Positions 10,512 to 22,160 of a stretch of DNA of 64,000 bases are shown here, piece after piece. The stretch is taken from contig CM053253.1 in the NCBI GenBank assembly GCA_028583405.1, positions 143,230 to 207,229 of the forward strand. The letters are read 5' to 3'. Source of the DNA: Pogonophryne albipinna. Its lineage: Eukaryota > Chordata > Actinopteri > Perciformes > Artedidraconidae. The notes beneath the pieces were generated by a model that saw nothing but the letters and a program-made list of their open reading frames with translations, had not been told where the DNA came from and ran no database searches. Each line of letters begins with the position of its first letter. Position 1 is the first letter of the stretch. A program made the position numbers and the translations under genes.

Positions 10512-11829
10512 CATGGACGTGGGAAGGGGGGGTGCTGAGGGGGCTGCAGCACCCCCACCTGTTGGCGGAGAGTTGTAACTGCAACGCCAAAAAGTTCACT
10601 AATCAAATCAATACAAAAGTTTTATTTTGAGTTACTATGTTTGAGTTAGCATTTTAGTGTAAGCAGTCTCTCAAAAGCTTCACTACAAGAGAAAGTGATA
10701 ATGCAGTGAGCTTCTTCTGTTGCTCTGCTATAGAAAAGAAGCTCGTCAGCGCAAGATCAGGGATGGGAGTTTTGTGAAAGCACGGTTTAAGAACTGGTGA
10801 AAGGCAGAGGAAACATTTAGGGAGCATGAGAAGTCCCATCAACACACAGGCCGTCAACCAGAGGTGTGGACTCGAGTCACATGACTTGGACTCAAGTCAG
10901 ACTCGAGTCACAAATTTGATGACTTGAGACTCGACTTGACAAAATCACAAAACACTTGCGACTCGACTTGGACTTGAACACCAATGACTCGGGACTTGAC
11001 TTGGACTTGAGCCTTCTGACTTGAGGTGACTTGATACTTTAATTCAGAGGTCTCCAACACGCCGATCGCGAGCTGCCGCTAGAAGAGCAGACTCCCGTCG
11101 GGGAGAGCAGAATCTTCAGCCGCTCCTACTCTTGCTGAGAATCCTTACAGGCAGGGGCGGGACTTTATTTAGCTGGGCCACCATGCGGCCAATCATATGT
11201 GAGGACACACTAGGATCATACCATTATGTGAAAGAAGGGTGGGGGGCACAGCATGTGTAGTGCAGCGACGTGCGGTCAGGGGAGGCAGGTGAGGCAGAGC
11301 CTCACTTGTCATTCTCCAATGTAACGGAAAAAAAGAATAATAATACAAATAATAATAATAATAATAAAATGTGTCCACTGATCTGTGTTGTAAATGTGAT
11401 TTCTGTTTGATTCCAATCGCTTTTTATAGTAAAAATCGGCTAATTTGCCGAGCTCCGCTACAACTACGGGGAGCGATGAGATTGAGGAGTGAGGCAGGGA
11501 CGAGCTCTGCCTCTCGTAAGCCCACAGTAACTTGCTGGAGCACGGGCACTAATTTAGTGCGGGCACTTATTTTGTGAGCGCGCTCAAGCCAGTTACTGTG
11601 GGGTGAGGTGAGGCACAGATGAGCTCTGCCTCACCTCAGAATGCGTCACCCCACAGAAACTGTCTGGAAAGCGGGCCCTAAGCGCATGCCTGCACCATCT
11701 CACTGTATGTCACCAATGTAATGTTTGTAGATCCCTTTATTACATTTATCCTCGCCATCCATAGTCTCTAAATAACTTATTTCACGTATATATGATATTT
11801 AGGCTCGCTGGTCTCATCATACAACGGCA

Positions 11830-12048
11830 ATGAAAAAAGCACCAGGGGAGGCAGCCACAACCTCTGCCGCACTGAAGGGGGCGCAAGTGAGCCCACAGGT
11901 TCTTGTTGCTACTGTTATTCTACGCAGAGACGGTAGACGCAAACAACAAGCTAGACTTTTGAAACTAGAGGAAGATAAGGAGGACTTTTACAAAACAGTA
12001 ATAAAGATTGTTGTCCAGAGGGAGAGCATGGACTTCATCTTCAAGTCA
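11830..12048 (+). other. Candidate exon with splice donor, unknown protein
   Basis: An ATG-started frame of 73 codons, rich in Lys/Arg/Glu (KLEEDKEDFYKTVIKIVVQ), that reaches the donor-like CAAG|GTGAGA at 12048/12049. It sits between transposon ends with TGAGGCAGAGCCTCAC (11290 region) and GTGCCTCACC (12600 region), so it may be a 5' coding exon of that element. I do not recognise the protein. Confidence 0.3.
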
Positions 12049-12208
12049 AGGTGAGACCACCATTGTAATGAAAATTGGATCTTACTAAGAGAGAACAATC
12101 CAATATTTAGATTTTGGGTAGGCTATCCTTTTGTTGAACGGTCTGTTTAAAATGAATCGAAGCATCAGACTAAAAAAGCTTTTGAAAATAACAGAATATT
12201 TCGATTAA

Positions 12209-12551
12209 AGGTGGGGTAGGTAAGTTTGAGAAACCGGCACGATATACACTTTTTGTTATATTCCATGGAATGCTCTTAACATCCCGATAGCAATGAATAT
12301 CTGAAGTGCTTTGACAAAGAATACATAAAAACATTTCATCTGTGGAAGCCGTAGTACTGTAAAAAGTACAACCACTCATTTTAGCCGGCCAGGCTAAAAT
12401 ATCCTGCCTATCAGCCTTCCATCTGTGCACAGACTTATCTCGTGCCCTCATTGGTCATGTGCGCGTTCGTGTGTGTTGGAGGAGGGGCTGTGTATTTTCA
12501 AATTCTAGTGCACTCGAGCTGGTTTCTCCAAAATTACCTACCCCGCCACCT
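12209..12551. mobile_element. 343-bp TTAA-type MITE
   Basis: Inverted ends AGGTGGGGTAGGTAAGTTTG and ...TTACCTACCCCGCCACCT, flanked by TTAA on both sides (12205-12208, 12552-12555). A TTAA duplication is typical of piggyBac and Kolobok superfamilies; which one cannot be decided without a transposase. No ORF of its own. Confidence 0.9.
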
Positions 12552-12674
12552 TTAAGGTCAAAATATATAATATTTGTAAATCTAACTCTGAAAGAGTCAG
12601 TGCCTCACCAGGCCAGCTGCACAGAGCGACGGGGAGACGGATTTAAATGCAAGCGCGTCGGAAAAAGTCAAGAA

Positions 12675-12785
12675 ATGAGCGAAAACCGAAAAAAGAAGCA
12701 GCATCTGGCTGCTTTTCAATGATATTGGAGAAAGCAAAGCTGAGTGCAGGATTTGTAAAATTAAAATAACCTTCAGAGCAGGTTT
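12675..12785 (+). pseudogene. Degenerate BED zinc-finger exon of a hAT transposase
   Basis: Begins MSENRKKKQHL, then after a one-base frame change gives LFNDIGESKAECRICKIKI, which matches the conserved core of BED fingers in hAT transposases (FxxxxxxxxAxCxxC). The histidine pair is lost in the T-rich break near 12781-12795. The exon belongs to one of the hAT elements of this stack. BED fingers bind transposon ends; this one is broken by the frameshift and cannot fold as encoded. Confidence 0.6.
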
Positions 12786-13218
12786 TTTTTTTGATAACCA
12801 CTCAGGATTTATTGTCAGAGGTGGGAGAAGTTCAGAGAATTAAAAAAAGTTACAATCAGGGTTCCCACGGGGTCTTAACAAGTCTTAAAAAGTCTTAAAT
12901 TTGATAATCTGAATTTAAGGCCTTAAAAAGGTCTTACATATGATTTAGAAGGTCTTAAAAATGATCGGATTTGAAAGGTACTTCTGTGTTGCGATCGCGT
13001 CTAAATGTGTTTTGGGGGAAATGTCCGGGCTGCAAAGTAACCAGTACGGTAATAGCCTTCCAGTTCCCCCCAACAATTTGTATTGAATTAAATCAACATG
13101 GAACCAGTAATCACTAACTTTGTTTCCCCCGGCCCCTTATTGGAGAACACCCAGCTAGTAACCTAGCAACCAAGCTTCAGCTCATGTCGCCTATCTTCGA
13201 ATCTACTTACAAATAAAT

Positions 13219-13372
13219 ATGGGGAAGTGTAAGTTCAACCGTATTTGGTTGGAAAACATCTAATTTAGTGCTTGGTTGAAACCAGTGGAGAGAACGTGTT
13301 TGAAGCCCGCTGCACCTTTTGCAAAAGAAATTAGCGTTTGTTTTGCTAATGTAGCGTTAGCTAGTGCAGCAG
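13219..13372 (+). pseudogene. Transposon-derived N-terminal zinc-finger remnant (MGKCKFN type)
   Basis: Reads MGKCKFNRIWLENI, stop, then FSAWLKPVE, followed in another frame by VFEARCTFCKRN. The pattern MGKCKFNxxWL...WLKPV...A-x-C-x2-C-K is familiar from hAT-related proteins in fish with an N-terminal CxxC finger. At least one stop and one frame change break it. The C-terminal half has been replaced by the GCTAGTGGAGC minisatellite. The family assignment is by eye only. Confidence 0.5.
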
Positions 13373-13512
13373 CAGCTAGTGGAGCGTTAGCTAGTGGAGC
13401 GTTAGCTAGTGGAGCAGCAGCTAGTGGAGCGTTAGCTAGTGCAGCAGCAGCTAGTGGAGCGTTAGCTAGTGCAGCAGCAGCTAGTGGAGCGTTAGCTAGT
13501 GCAGCAGCTCCC
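13360..13512. repeat. GCTAGTGGAGCGTTA/GCAGCAGCTAGT minisatellite
   Basis: Alternating 15-bp-scale modules AGCTAGTGGAGCGTT and AGCTAGTGCAGCAGC, about ten in total. They stay open in one frame and give an Ala/Ser-rich artefact peptide. Confidence 0.85.
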
Positions 13513-13586
13513 GCAACAACACCGGGGGACCTCCGGGCGAAGTTTGGGTCTACGTCAACCCTAAAAGCGGAGGTGGTGTAGACGCT

Positions 13587-14259
<673 letters not shown>

Positions 14260-15684
14260 TTTGTCTAACACGCTAACACAGTTCTGTACTGTTATGCTGT
14301 TATGTTCAGTCACTGTTCTTATGTTGAACATGAATACATTTACTTTGTAAGTGATTATGGGACGTATTTCTTCTTTCATATCAATTTTCCTTCATACTTT
14401 ATTGCCGTGAAATAGGTCTTAAATTCTATTCAAAGTGGTCTTAAAAAGGTGTTAAAAAGTCTTAAATTTGAGTTGGCGAAACCTGCAGGAACCCTGTACA
14501 ATAAAAAGTCCTGCATTAAAAATGTTACAAGTAAAAGTAGAAAAGTATTAGCATCAAAATATAGTTAAAGTACCACCTGCAGAGGGACCTAGATGCAGGT
14601 GTTCTCTATAGAGACGCCTCGCTGCACATTATCCCTTGCATAGAGATAGATCGTGGGTCCCTCACAACATGTTGTACACAGTGGAAATAAACATTCTGGT
14701 CACCTCAACATCAGGGATCTTATCCATTAAACTCCTTCTGAATCAAACCGTCAGGTAGCCTTACCTTACTGATCCCTCTTCAATTAGAAAAACACACGTT
14801 ACTTTACAAAAAGAGAGAAAATTGATTATTAAATGATTAATGTGACTAATAAAGAGCAGTTTGATTATTAAGTATTATTCTGTTGATCGATGTCATTACA
14901 TTTGGTGAAAAGCACATAATGACTTGTTTATGACTCGTTTTGTCAAAGTTTAGGACTTGGACTTGCCCATCCTGACTTGAGACTTGACTTGGACTTGAGC
15001 GCAAAGACTTGAGACTTGACTCGGACTTGCAAAACAATGACTTGGTCCCACCTCTGCCGTCAACAAACTGGCAGCATTAAAACGAACACCGATGAATGCG
15101 CTGCTCTCACAAGCTGTTGCTAAAGACCAAATGACTGCATTTAGTGTGACGTTATTATACCGGACCCTCCCTCCACGCAGATCACGCAGACTGCGTGGGG
15201 CCTCGTTTTGCGGAGGGAGCCTCATCTGAAGCGCAAACGCAGTGTAAGCGCTACAGTTTCGCCGCTGCGAGGCACCCCGCACCCCCCACCCCGCACCACC
15301 AACTCTGACTGACTTCCCGCGTCCCTGCAGTTGATGTTTCTTTGTGGTTGTTTGTGATCTTTTTTCAACCTTTAATGTCATCGTTCTGTGTTTTCATTTC
15401 TTTTGGGGTCATTTTCCTCTCTTTGGTTGTTGTGCATCTCTTTCTAATCCTGTTGCATCTTTTTTAAGGCATTGATGATTCTTTGCTCGTTCAACAGATC
15501 TTTAAAGTCCGTGTTCATCTCATGTTGTGGTTGTTTACATGTCTTGAGGTTGTTTTCGCCATGTTGTGTATATCTGTGGGCTGGAATCATCTTTGGGATC
15601 TCTGTGTGTCTTTAGATACATTGTGTGAGATATTCCCCCGGACCCTTTTGGCATCGCGGCCTCTTTGTGATTGTTGTTCATTCA

Positions 15685-16809
15685 TTTCAACCTGGTCTCA
15701 ATAACTACCGGCCCATCTCTAACCTCCCATTCCTGTCAAAGCGAACTGTTGCCTCCCAACTAAAATCTCATCTGGACTGCAATAACCTTCATGAACCTTT
15801 TCAATCTGGTTTCCATACTCGTCACAGCACAGAATCTGCCCTACTCAAGGTGACCAACGACATTCTCCTCTCTGCTGACTCTGGTTCCCTCTCAATTCTC
15901 ATTCTCCTTGACCTAACAGCCGCATTTGACACGATTAACCATTCCATCCTCATCAACCGCCTCCAGTCTTCCATTGGCATTACCGGTACTGCCCTCTCCT
16001 GGTTTAAATCCTATCTCTCTGACAGACATCAATTCATCTCCATTAACAACTCCAAATCCCCCACAGCCCTCGTCAATCATGGCGTCCCTCAGGGTTCTGT
16101 ACTTGGTCCCCTTCTGTTCATCATCTACATCCTCCCAATTGGACAAATCCTCTGTCAACTCCAGTTCCACTGTTATGCTGATGACACGCAGCTCTACCTC
16201 TCAACAAAATCAATTTCTCCAACCACACACTCCCAGCTCAGCACCTGCCTCACTGACATTAAAATTTGGATGCAAAACAATTTTCTAAAATTAACTGTGA
16301 CAAATCGGAACTTATAATCATTGGCCCAAACTCACTTACCCGCTCAACCCAAAATGTTTCTCTTACCATCGATGGATCCATTGTCAACCCCTCCACTCAC
16401 ATCCGTAACCTTGGCATCATCCTCGACCCCACCCTCACTTTCCTCCCTCACGTCAACCAGGTCACAAAAAACGCATTCTTCCATTTAAAGAACATCGCCC
16501 GCATCAGACCCTCCCTCTCATCGACCGCTGCTGAAACTCTGATCCATGCCTTCATAACATCCAGACTGGATTACTGCAACAGCATACTTTTTGGATCACC
16601 TGCATTCACACTAAAAAAACTTCAATATGTCCAAAACTCAGCTGCCCGCTTGCTCACCTCCACCCGACGCTCCGACCACATCCCCCCTATCCTCCATGAC
16701 CTCCACTGGCTCCCCATCAAACACTGCTTTGACTTTAAAATATTACTTTTCACTTTCAAAGCCCTCAACAACCTTGCCCCCCCCTACCTCTGTGACCTCA
16801 TCCAACGAA
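15685..16809 (+). pseudogene. L2-like LINE reverse transcriptase, 5'-truncated (LINE-B)
   Basis: Starts in the RT at NNYRPISNLPFLSK, then FQSGFHTRHSTESAL, LILLDLTAAFDTINHSIL (catalytic Asp), HGVPQGSVLGPLLFIIYI and HCYADDTQLYLS (catalytic DD). It continues, after a frameshift near 16270-16300, into the connection domain (IRNLGIILDPTLTF, RLDYCNSILFG, HDLHWLPIKHCFDFKI). The YADDTQLY and RLDYCNSLLYG signatures are those of L2-type LINEs. It stops abruptly in CDLIQRR at 16808, where another LINE begins, so both its 5' end and its 3' UTR are missing. Confidence 0.88.
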
Positions 16810-16810
16810 G

Positions 16811-19042
16811 GTGGATCGTACCGACCGGCCTAATAAAGGTGGTGGCGTTGCCATTTATGTTAAGAATAAGTTCAGTGTATCCACATTAGTTTGCAAATCG
16901 ATCAGTAAGCAATTTGAATTTTTAGCCATAAATATAGAAGTGGCAAAGGGTCAACAGGTCATGGTAGTGAGTTGTTACAGACCCCCCTCAGCTGCCAAAG
17001 ACTCCTTGTCTTCACTAGCACTTCACTATCTTTTATCACAACTAGACTACAAGGAAATAGTGCTACTTGGAGGTTTTAACTGGGACTGGTTAACTGCATT
17101 GTCAGAGGATTTTAAAAACCTTTGTATCTCTTTAAATGTTACTCAGATTGTTGACAGTCCTACTCGCCCTAACATTAAGTCCCCTAATAAATCCTCCCTA
17201 ATTGATCACATTTTAACAAATTTTCCCTATAAATACTCATCTGTGGGAGTATTTGAGAATGATCTGAGTGATCACTGTGCTGTAGCCACAATTAGGGACA
17301 CTAAGGTTCAAAAGGTTAAACCTCGTATTATCATTAAGAGAGACATAAAACATTTTGTGGAGCAGGGTTTTGTTCATGATCTGTTTGGGTTTGATTGGGG
17401 TAAAATCGATCTGTGTGCTGATGTAGAAACTGCATGGTCTTATTTTTATCTTGGTTTTATGGAGATCATTGATAGACATGCACCCCTGCGTACATTTAGA
17501 GTAAAGGGACGAGACAATCCTTGGTTTTCTGCTAATCTGTCCAGTCTCCTTCATGAGAGAAACAAGGCCTGGGCAAAGGCTAGGAGATCAGGCTCAGAGG
17601 TAGAATGGCTGCGTTTTAGGCAGCTAAGGAATAGCTTCACATCGCAAATCAAAAGTGCTAAATCAAAGTACTATCTGTCAGTTTCCACAAAGAACCTGAA
17701 TAATCCTGGAAAATGTTGGAAAGCCATTAAATCGTTATCCACCGGCGATATCCGTAATGAGCTACCTCCGTGCCTTACCACAGCATCTGGCTCTATATCG
17801 GACAGGGCTACTATGCTAAATTGCTTTAATGAGCATTTTGTGTCCTGTGGTTCTCTATTTGATTCTGTCACTAACTCTGCTTCTGTGAACACCCCAGTCC
17901 GTGACTCTGAAAAATGTGTGTTGGAAAACCCTTTTAGTTTTACTCCTTTTACTGTTGATGTTGTTCGTGAAGCTTTAACCAAGTTAGATCCTAAGAAACC
18001 GGCCGGCCCGGACAACGTAGAACCTTTCTTTTTAAAGATAGCTGCAGATTTTATTGCTCCTCCTCTCACTACTCTTTTTAACCTCTCCCTCAGCACTAAC
18101 ACAATTCCAAAAGTATGGAAGTCAGCGTATTTCCTGCCTTTGCTAAAAGGAGGGGAGGCCACCTTATTAAATAACTATAGGCCAATCTCTAAATTGTCAG
18201 TTCTGGCTAAGGTTCTTGAACGCTTAGTGAGTGAACAGGTAAAGGTGTTTTTATGTACAAATGACATCCTGTCTAAACATCAGTCAGGCTTCAGAAAGCA
18301 ACACAGCACCATCACTGCCACAATGAAAGTGGTGAATGATGTGACGAGTATCTTAGATAATAAGCAGAGTTGTGCAGCTCTATTTATTGACCTATCCAAA
18401 GCGTTTGATATCGTTGATCATCTTAAAGCAGAGGCTACTCAGTATAGGCATATCCAGCCATGCAGTGGGTGGTTTGTGAACTACCTCTCTGAAAGGTCCC
18501 AATGTGTTCACTTTGATGGGCTGTCTTCTGAGTGGTTAAACATTGCTAATGGTGTTCCTCAAGGTTCTGTTTTAGGCCCACTTTTATTCTCCATCTACAT
18601 CAACAGTTTAGGTGAAAATGTGGATGAAGCTACTTTACATTTGTATGCGGATGATACCGTGATGTCCTGTGCAGGTCCCTCCATTCAGGAGGCTGGTGTT
18701 CAATTACAGGCTGTTTTTAACATTATTCAGACTCAGCTCTCTGAACTAAAGCTTCTTTTAAATGTTGAGAAAACCAAGGTAATGCTCTTTTCTAAAGCTA
18801 AAAAGACTACAGAGCCTGTTTTAGATATTGTAACTATGCAAGGAATAAAACTTGAAGTGGTTACCTGTTACAAATACCTTGGTATCTGGCTTGATGATTG
18901 TCTCACTTTTAAACTTCATGTCAATAACCTGCTTAAAAAGCTGAGGGTTAGGCTAGGTTTCTTCTACAGGAACAAGTCCTGTTTCTCGCTTGAGGCCAGG
19001 AAAAGGCTCTGTGACCTTTTGACCTGTGCTGGACTATGGTGA
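16811..19042 (+). pseudogene. LINE-C ORF2: endonuclease plus reverse transcriptase
   Basis: A 743-codon frame. Endonuclease blocks: KGGGVAIYVKN, VSCYRPPS, LLGGFNWDWL, SLIDHILTNF and LSDHCAV. The usual GDFN is GGFN here, so an active-site Asp appears to be Gly. RT blocks: KKPAGPDNVEPFFLK, NNYRPISKLSVLAKVLERL, HQSGFRKQHSTITA, LFIDLSKAFDIVDH, NGVPQGSVLGPLLFSIYIN and HLYADDTVMS. The stretch after FDIVDH is shorter than expected and looks locally out of frame. The frame stops at 19042, and the C-terminus continues in another frame from 19026 (LDYGDLMYMNAP, then WNSLQIKWKLNN). Probably inactive. Confidence 0.88.
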
Positions 19043-19496
19043 TCTGATGTATATGAATGCACCTGCCAATTGCCTGGTCAAGTTAGATGCTGCGTCTCAC
19101 AGCGCACTGAGATTTGTGACAAACTGTAAAGCATTAACCCATCACTGTACCCTGTATGCAAGGGCTGGTTTGCTTTCACTAACTGTACGGAGGCTCAGTC
19201 ACTGGTACTTTTTTATATACAAAGCCATGTTAGGGAAACTAACATCTTATATCTGCTCCCTGATCTCACGGAGAATTGTAAGTGGCTACTGCCTGAGATC
19301 GCATGCTGTGGTTTTATTAAATGTGCCAACTGCTAGGACTGTCTTAGGGAAGACAGCTTTTAGATGCGCAGCTCCTCTGTCTTGGAATAGTCTGCAAATT
19401 AAATGGAAACTGAACAATCTGGTGCCACTAAATGTTTTTAAAGCTCGGTTGGATGCTACTCAATCGGAAGCTATTGGTACCTGTTTATGTGGATGA
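19026..19496 (+). pseudogene. LINE-C ORF2 C-terminal region
   Basis: 156 codons overlapping the preceding frame by 17 bases. LDYGDLMYMNAP matches the RLDYxD position of CR1-group ORF2 proteins and fits directly after the upstream CDLLT, so a single-base indel near 19026-19042 separates two halves of one protein. It ends ATQSEAIGTCLCG and a stop, followed by the LINE 3' UTR. Confidence 0.8.
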
Positions 19497-19655
19497 TTAT
19501 GTAAATGATGCTGTATGATGTCCTTTTGTTGTTCTATTTATGTGTTTATGTTTCATGTGGAACTACTTGAGCAGGTCTCCCTTGGAAAAGAGATCAATGA
19601 TCTCAATGGGATTTATCTGTATAAATAAAGGTTTGAAATGAAATGAAATTCTTGT

Positions 19656-19940
19656 TGCCTCTTGCCCGTGTAGCTAGGTGGGACTCTCAGCCTACTCCAG
19701 TCATACCAGGCCTAGTGCCTGAGCCAGAGCAGTTTGGGGAACTAGAGCAGGTCCCAGCTCAGTTGGACCCTGAGCCTCAATTGGAGGGTGGGCTTGTGCC
19801 AGGGGAGGCGACGACCCCCCTAAAGGATGTTCGGTCCACCCCCCACTTATAAAAAATAGCACTGTACCCCTGCACCCCCCCCCCCCCCCCCAACAACTCC
19901 TGGGCTAAGCCCCGGATCTCTTATCCTAAATCCGCCACTG
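19656..19940. mobile_element. hAT right-end fragment with poly-C
   Basis: Ends CTCTTATCCTAAATCCGCCACTG, the inverted form of a hAT end of the CAGTGGCGGATTTAG type. A C-rich run lies at 19871-19890. The left end is not identifiable. It is joined directly to a scrap of LINE-A at 19941. A similar ATAAAAATAGCACTNTACCC motif occurs at 32602-32621. Confidence 0.6.
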
Positions 19941-20000
19941 GGCAGCAGTGTATATCCCAGTGAGTATTACACATAAAAAGAAAAGGGTAACAGACCATGT
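19941..20000 (+). mobile_element. 60-bp LINE-A RNase H scrap
   Basis: Matches the inverse of 48522-48584 in LINE-A copy 3 nearly perfectly (ATATCCCAGTGAGTA...AAAAGGGTAACAGACC). It is fused at about 20000 to block sequence (TTCAGTTAGCAGCTAAC) that lies some 1.5 kb away in copy 3 (46992 to 48520). Copy 2 has therefore lost the minisatellite and the LINE 3' end by deletion. Confidence 0.88.
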
Positions 20001-21135
20001 ATTCAGTTAGCAGCTAACGCTAAGCTAAGCGACGGTTTAGCTCATTAGATAAATAGATATACTTTATTTAAATAATGATTTATCTTAAACTGGGAAATGA
20101 ATGTGTCACAGCAGAAGTGTTTTCAGGCATTACACGAGTTAAACAGATTTAAAAGATGCAATAAGATAATAAAAATGAAGCATTAGCAGCAAGTATACAC
20201 ACAGGACACATATCACTAGAGTATCTAAAGAATACACAATATACAGAAAATACTGTATACATGGAGTACATTAAACAGTCTCACTAGCTAATGTTTGCTT
20301 TCTGTGTTAACTTAGTGATAGTTACACACGGATAGCGTTATAACCGTGGTTCAAACAACCATTAATGTCACTTTCTATGTGAATAAAGTCATTTTAATTA
20401 AATAAAAGTGAACAAACTGTGAGCTGTAAGTTAGAATGTAAGTTGCTACACAGATTATGATGAATTATATCTAAATATTTGTATTATATTAATAATGATT
20501 TACACAGAAAACCAACTTTGTATAGTAATGGTTAAAGTAATTTGCATGTAACGTTAATAACTATCTGACCTTTCTATCATGTTCTCCTCTGCTTAGCATC
20601 ACATTGACCAAATGGATCAATTTGGAACATGTTTACGTCACAGCAGCAGAGACAAGACAAGGCACTGCACATGGTGTGATAAAACACTACATATAAGCAT
20701 CTAGAAATAGAACATATCATTGAATAAACTCTTTGAATTCCTCCTCTTCACTGCTGACAGTTTATGATGAATTATATCTAAATATTTGTATTATATTAAT
20801 AATGAAGCAGCTCTGTGGTCTTCATCAGGACAGCTGATGAGCAGCATGGAGGAGAAGAAAGAGACCCCTGGAGCTCAGGTCAGTGTGCACTTCATCACAA
20901 TATATTCCTAATTCCAGCGTTTCCGCCAGGCGGGCGTCTTGCCTTCATTTGACGCCCTTATTCAGCTCGGAACGCCCTATACAGACATAAATAAACCAGC
21001 GACTGTATTCGCCATGACACGGACAGTCTGTGGTTTGTACTTGTTTAACTTCTGTCTAGTTCCTGAACAGATATGAGGAGCTGTGAGCTCTGAGGGCTAA
21101 CAGCTAACGACTGATGTTGGTTTTGTGGTTCACAT
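20001..21135 (+). repeat. Composite block core, copy 2 (inverted)
   Basis: Inverse of 563-1690 and 45868-46995 with scattered substitutions and small indels. It includes the 14-codon exon candidate at 20837-20878 (plus strand), with donor GTCAGT. It ends with CACAT (21131-21135), the target duplication of the 584-bp element. Confidence 0.9.
20837..20878 (+). other. Candidate first coding exon, copy 2
   Basis: Same 14 codons (ATGAGCAGCATGGAGGAGAA...CAG) and GTCAGT donor as at 815-856, on the plus strand. Upstream lies TTAATAATGAAGCAGCTC, a possible 5' leader. No acceptor-flanked second exon is apparent before the 584-bp element at 21136. Confidence 0.35.
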
Positions 21136-21719
21136 TGTCACTACCCGATCTGCAGCCCTGCCCTATCTGCAGTGCGCATGTGCGAGATGGTCCGCCATAT
21201 TTGACAACTCCATACGGCAACTCTAATAGGACATTTGACGTCTAGACGGCTGCCCGATTTGCATCGTGCATGCGCGAGTCATTAACGTCTCAAATATCTT
21301 TATTAAAATATTTTGTTATTTGAAATAAAATGAAGGACATTCACAGTTAATGTAATTAGATATAAATTATGAATGCCATATTGCATACATTCACAGTCAA
21401 TATTTCTTCAGTATGTATGATAGCTGTGTGACAGAAGTTACATCCATTTCTCACTTATTCTGACAATGTACTTAACCCAATAAAATGACCCAATAAAAGG
21501 AGTTGTTCAATAATAGTGAAGTCACGTTGTAATAACAATAACTCATCTCTCTCGTTCAGATTAATATTGTCGGGTTTTTTGAGTGTTCTTTTTCTGCTTT
21601 GCCAAACGCCACTGTGTCAAATGTCCTATTAGAGTTGCCGTATGGAGTTGTCAAATATGGCGGACCATCTCGCACATGCGCACTGCAGATAGGGCAGGGC
21701 TGCAGATCGGGTAGTGACA
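21136..21719. mobile_element. 584-bp long-TIR DNA element, copy 2 (complete)
   Basis: Begins TGTCACTACCCGATCTGCAG and ends CTGCAGATCGGGTAGTGACA, with TIRs of about 105 bp that are nearly perfect. Perfect 5-bp duplications CACAT (21131-21135, 21720-21724). The interior is AT-rich and shows no ORF. It occupies the same site as copies 1 and 3, so it inserted once, before the block was duplicated. Confidence 0.93.
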
Positions 21720-21883
21720 CACATTGAAGATGACGTCACGGCTCCGCCTACACTGCGTTACTATAGTTACTGCCCCAGTTCCTAAACTGTATTGGAAACG
21801 CAGCATAAAGTGAGCCTGGCCTACCAAGGCCTAACTATACCGTACTAAGCCGTGCGAGGCCCTGCAGTGGAAATGCGCCATAA
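21720..21883 (-). mobile_element. Harbinger-like terminal segment, copy 2
   Basis: Ends CTGCAGTGGAAATGCGCCA and is followed by TAA, then L2 LINE sequence. Read inward this is TGGCGCATTTCCACTGCAG, the style of end seen in PIF/Harbinger elements, with a TTA/TAA target. The matching segment is at 45137-45278. The opposite end is not identified in either copy. Confidence 0.55.
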
Positions 21884-22160
21884 GTGGATGTCATTGAAGA
21901 CCTTTACAAGAGCAGTCTCAGTGCTGTGGTTTGGACGAAAGCCTGACTGGAACACATCCAAACAGTTATTTACATGCAAGAAATTACTCAACTGTTGAAA
22001 AACTACTTTTTCAATGATTTTACCTAGAAATGGGAGGTTTGATATGGGCCTGTAATTGTTCATTACTGAAGCGTCTAGATTATTCTTTTTTAAGAGCGGT
22101 TTAATGACTGCAGTTTTCAGAGCCTGTGGAAAAACACCTGAGTGAAGAGACTTGTTTACT

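Larger units (their letters stand above)
16811..19655 (+). mobile_element. Rex1/CR1-like LINE, 5'-truncated, with 3' tail (LINE-C)
   Basis: A LINE beginning inside the endonuclease domain and reaching its natural 3' end. That end has a short UTR with ...GATCTCAATGGGATTTATC, an AATAAAG signal near 19624 and the tail TGAAATGAAATGAAAT. It abuts LINE-B without a gap, so one inserted into or recombined with the other. Confidence 0.88.

Noticed and set aside
15913..16170. Minus-strand ORF over LINE-B
   Set aside because: Antisense of the RT palm, with no independent support.
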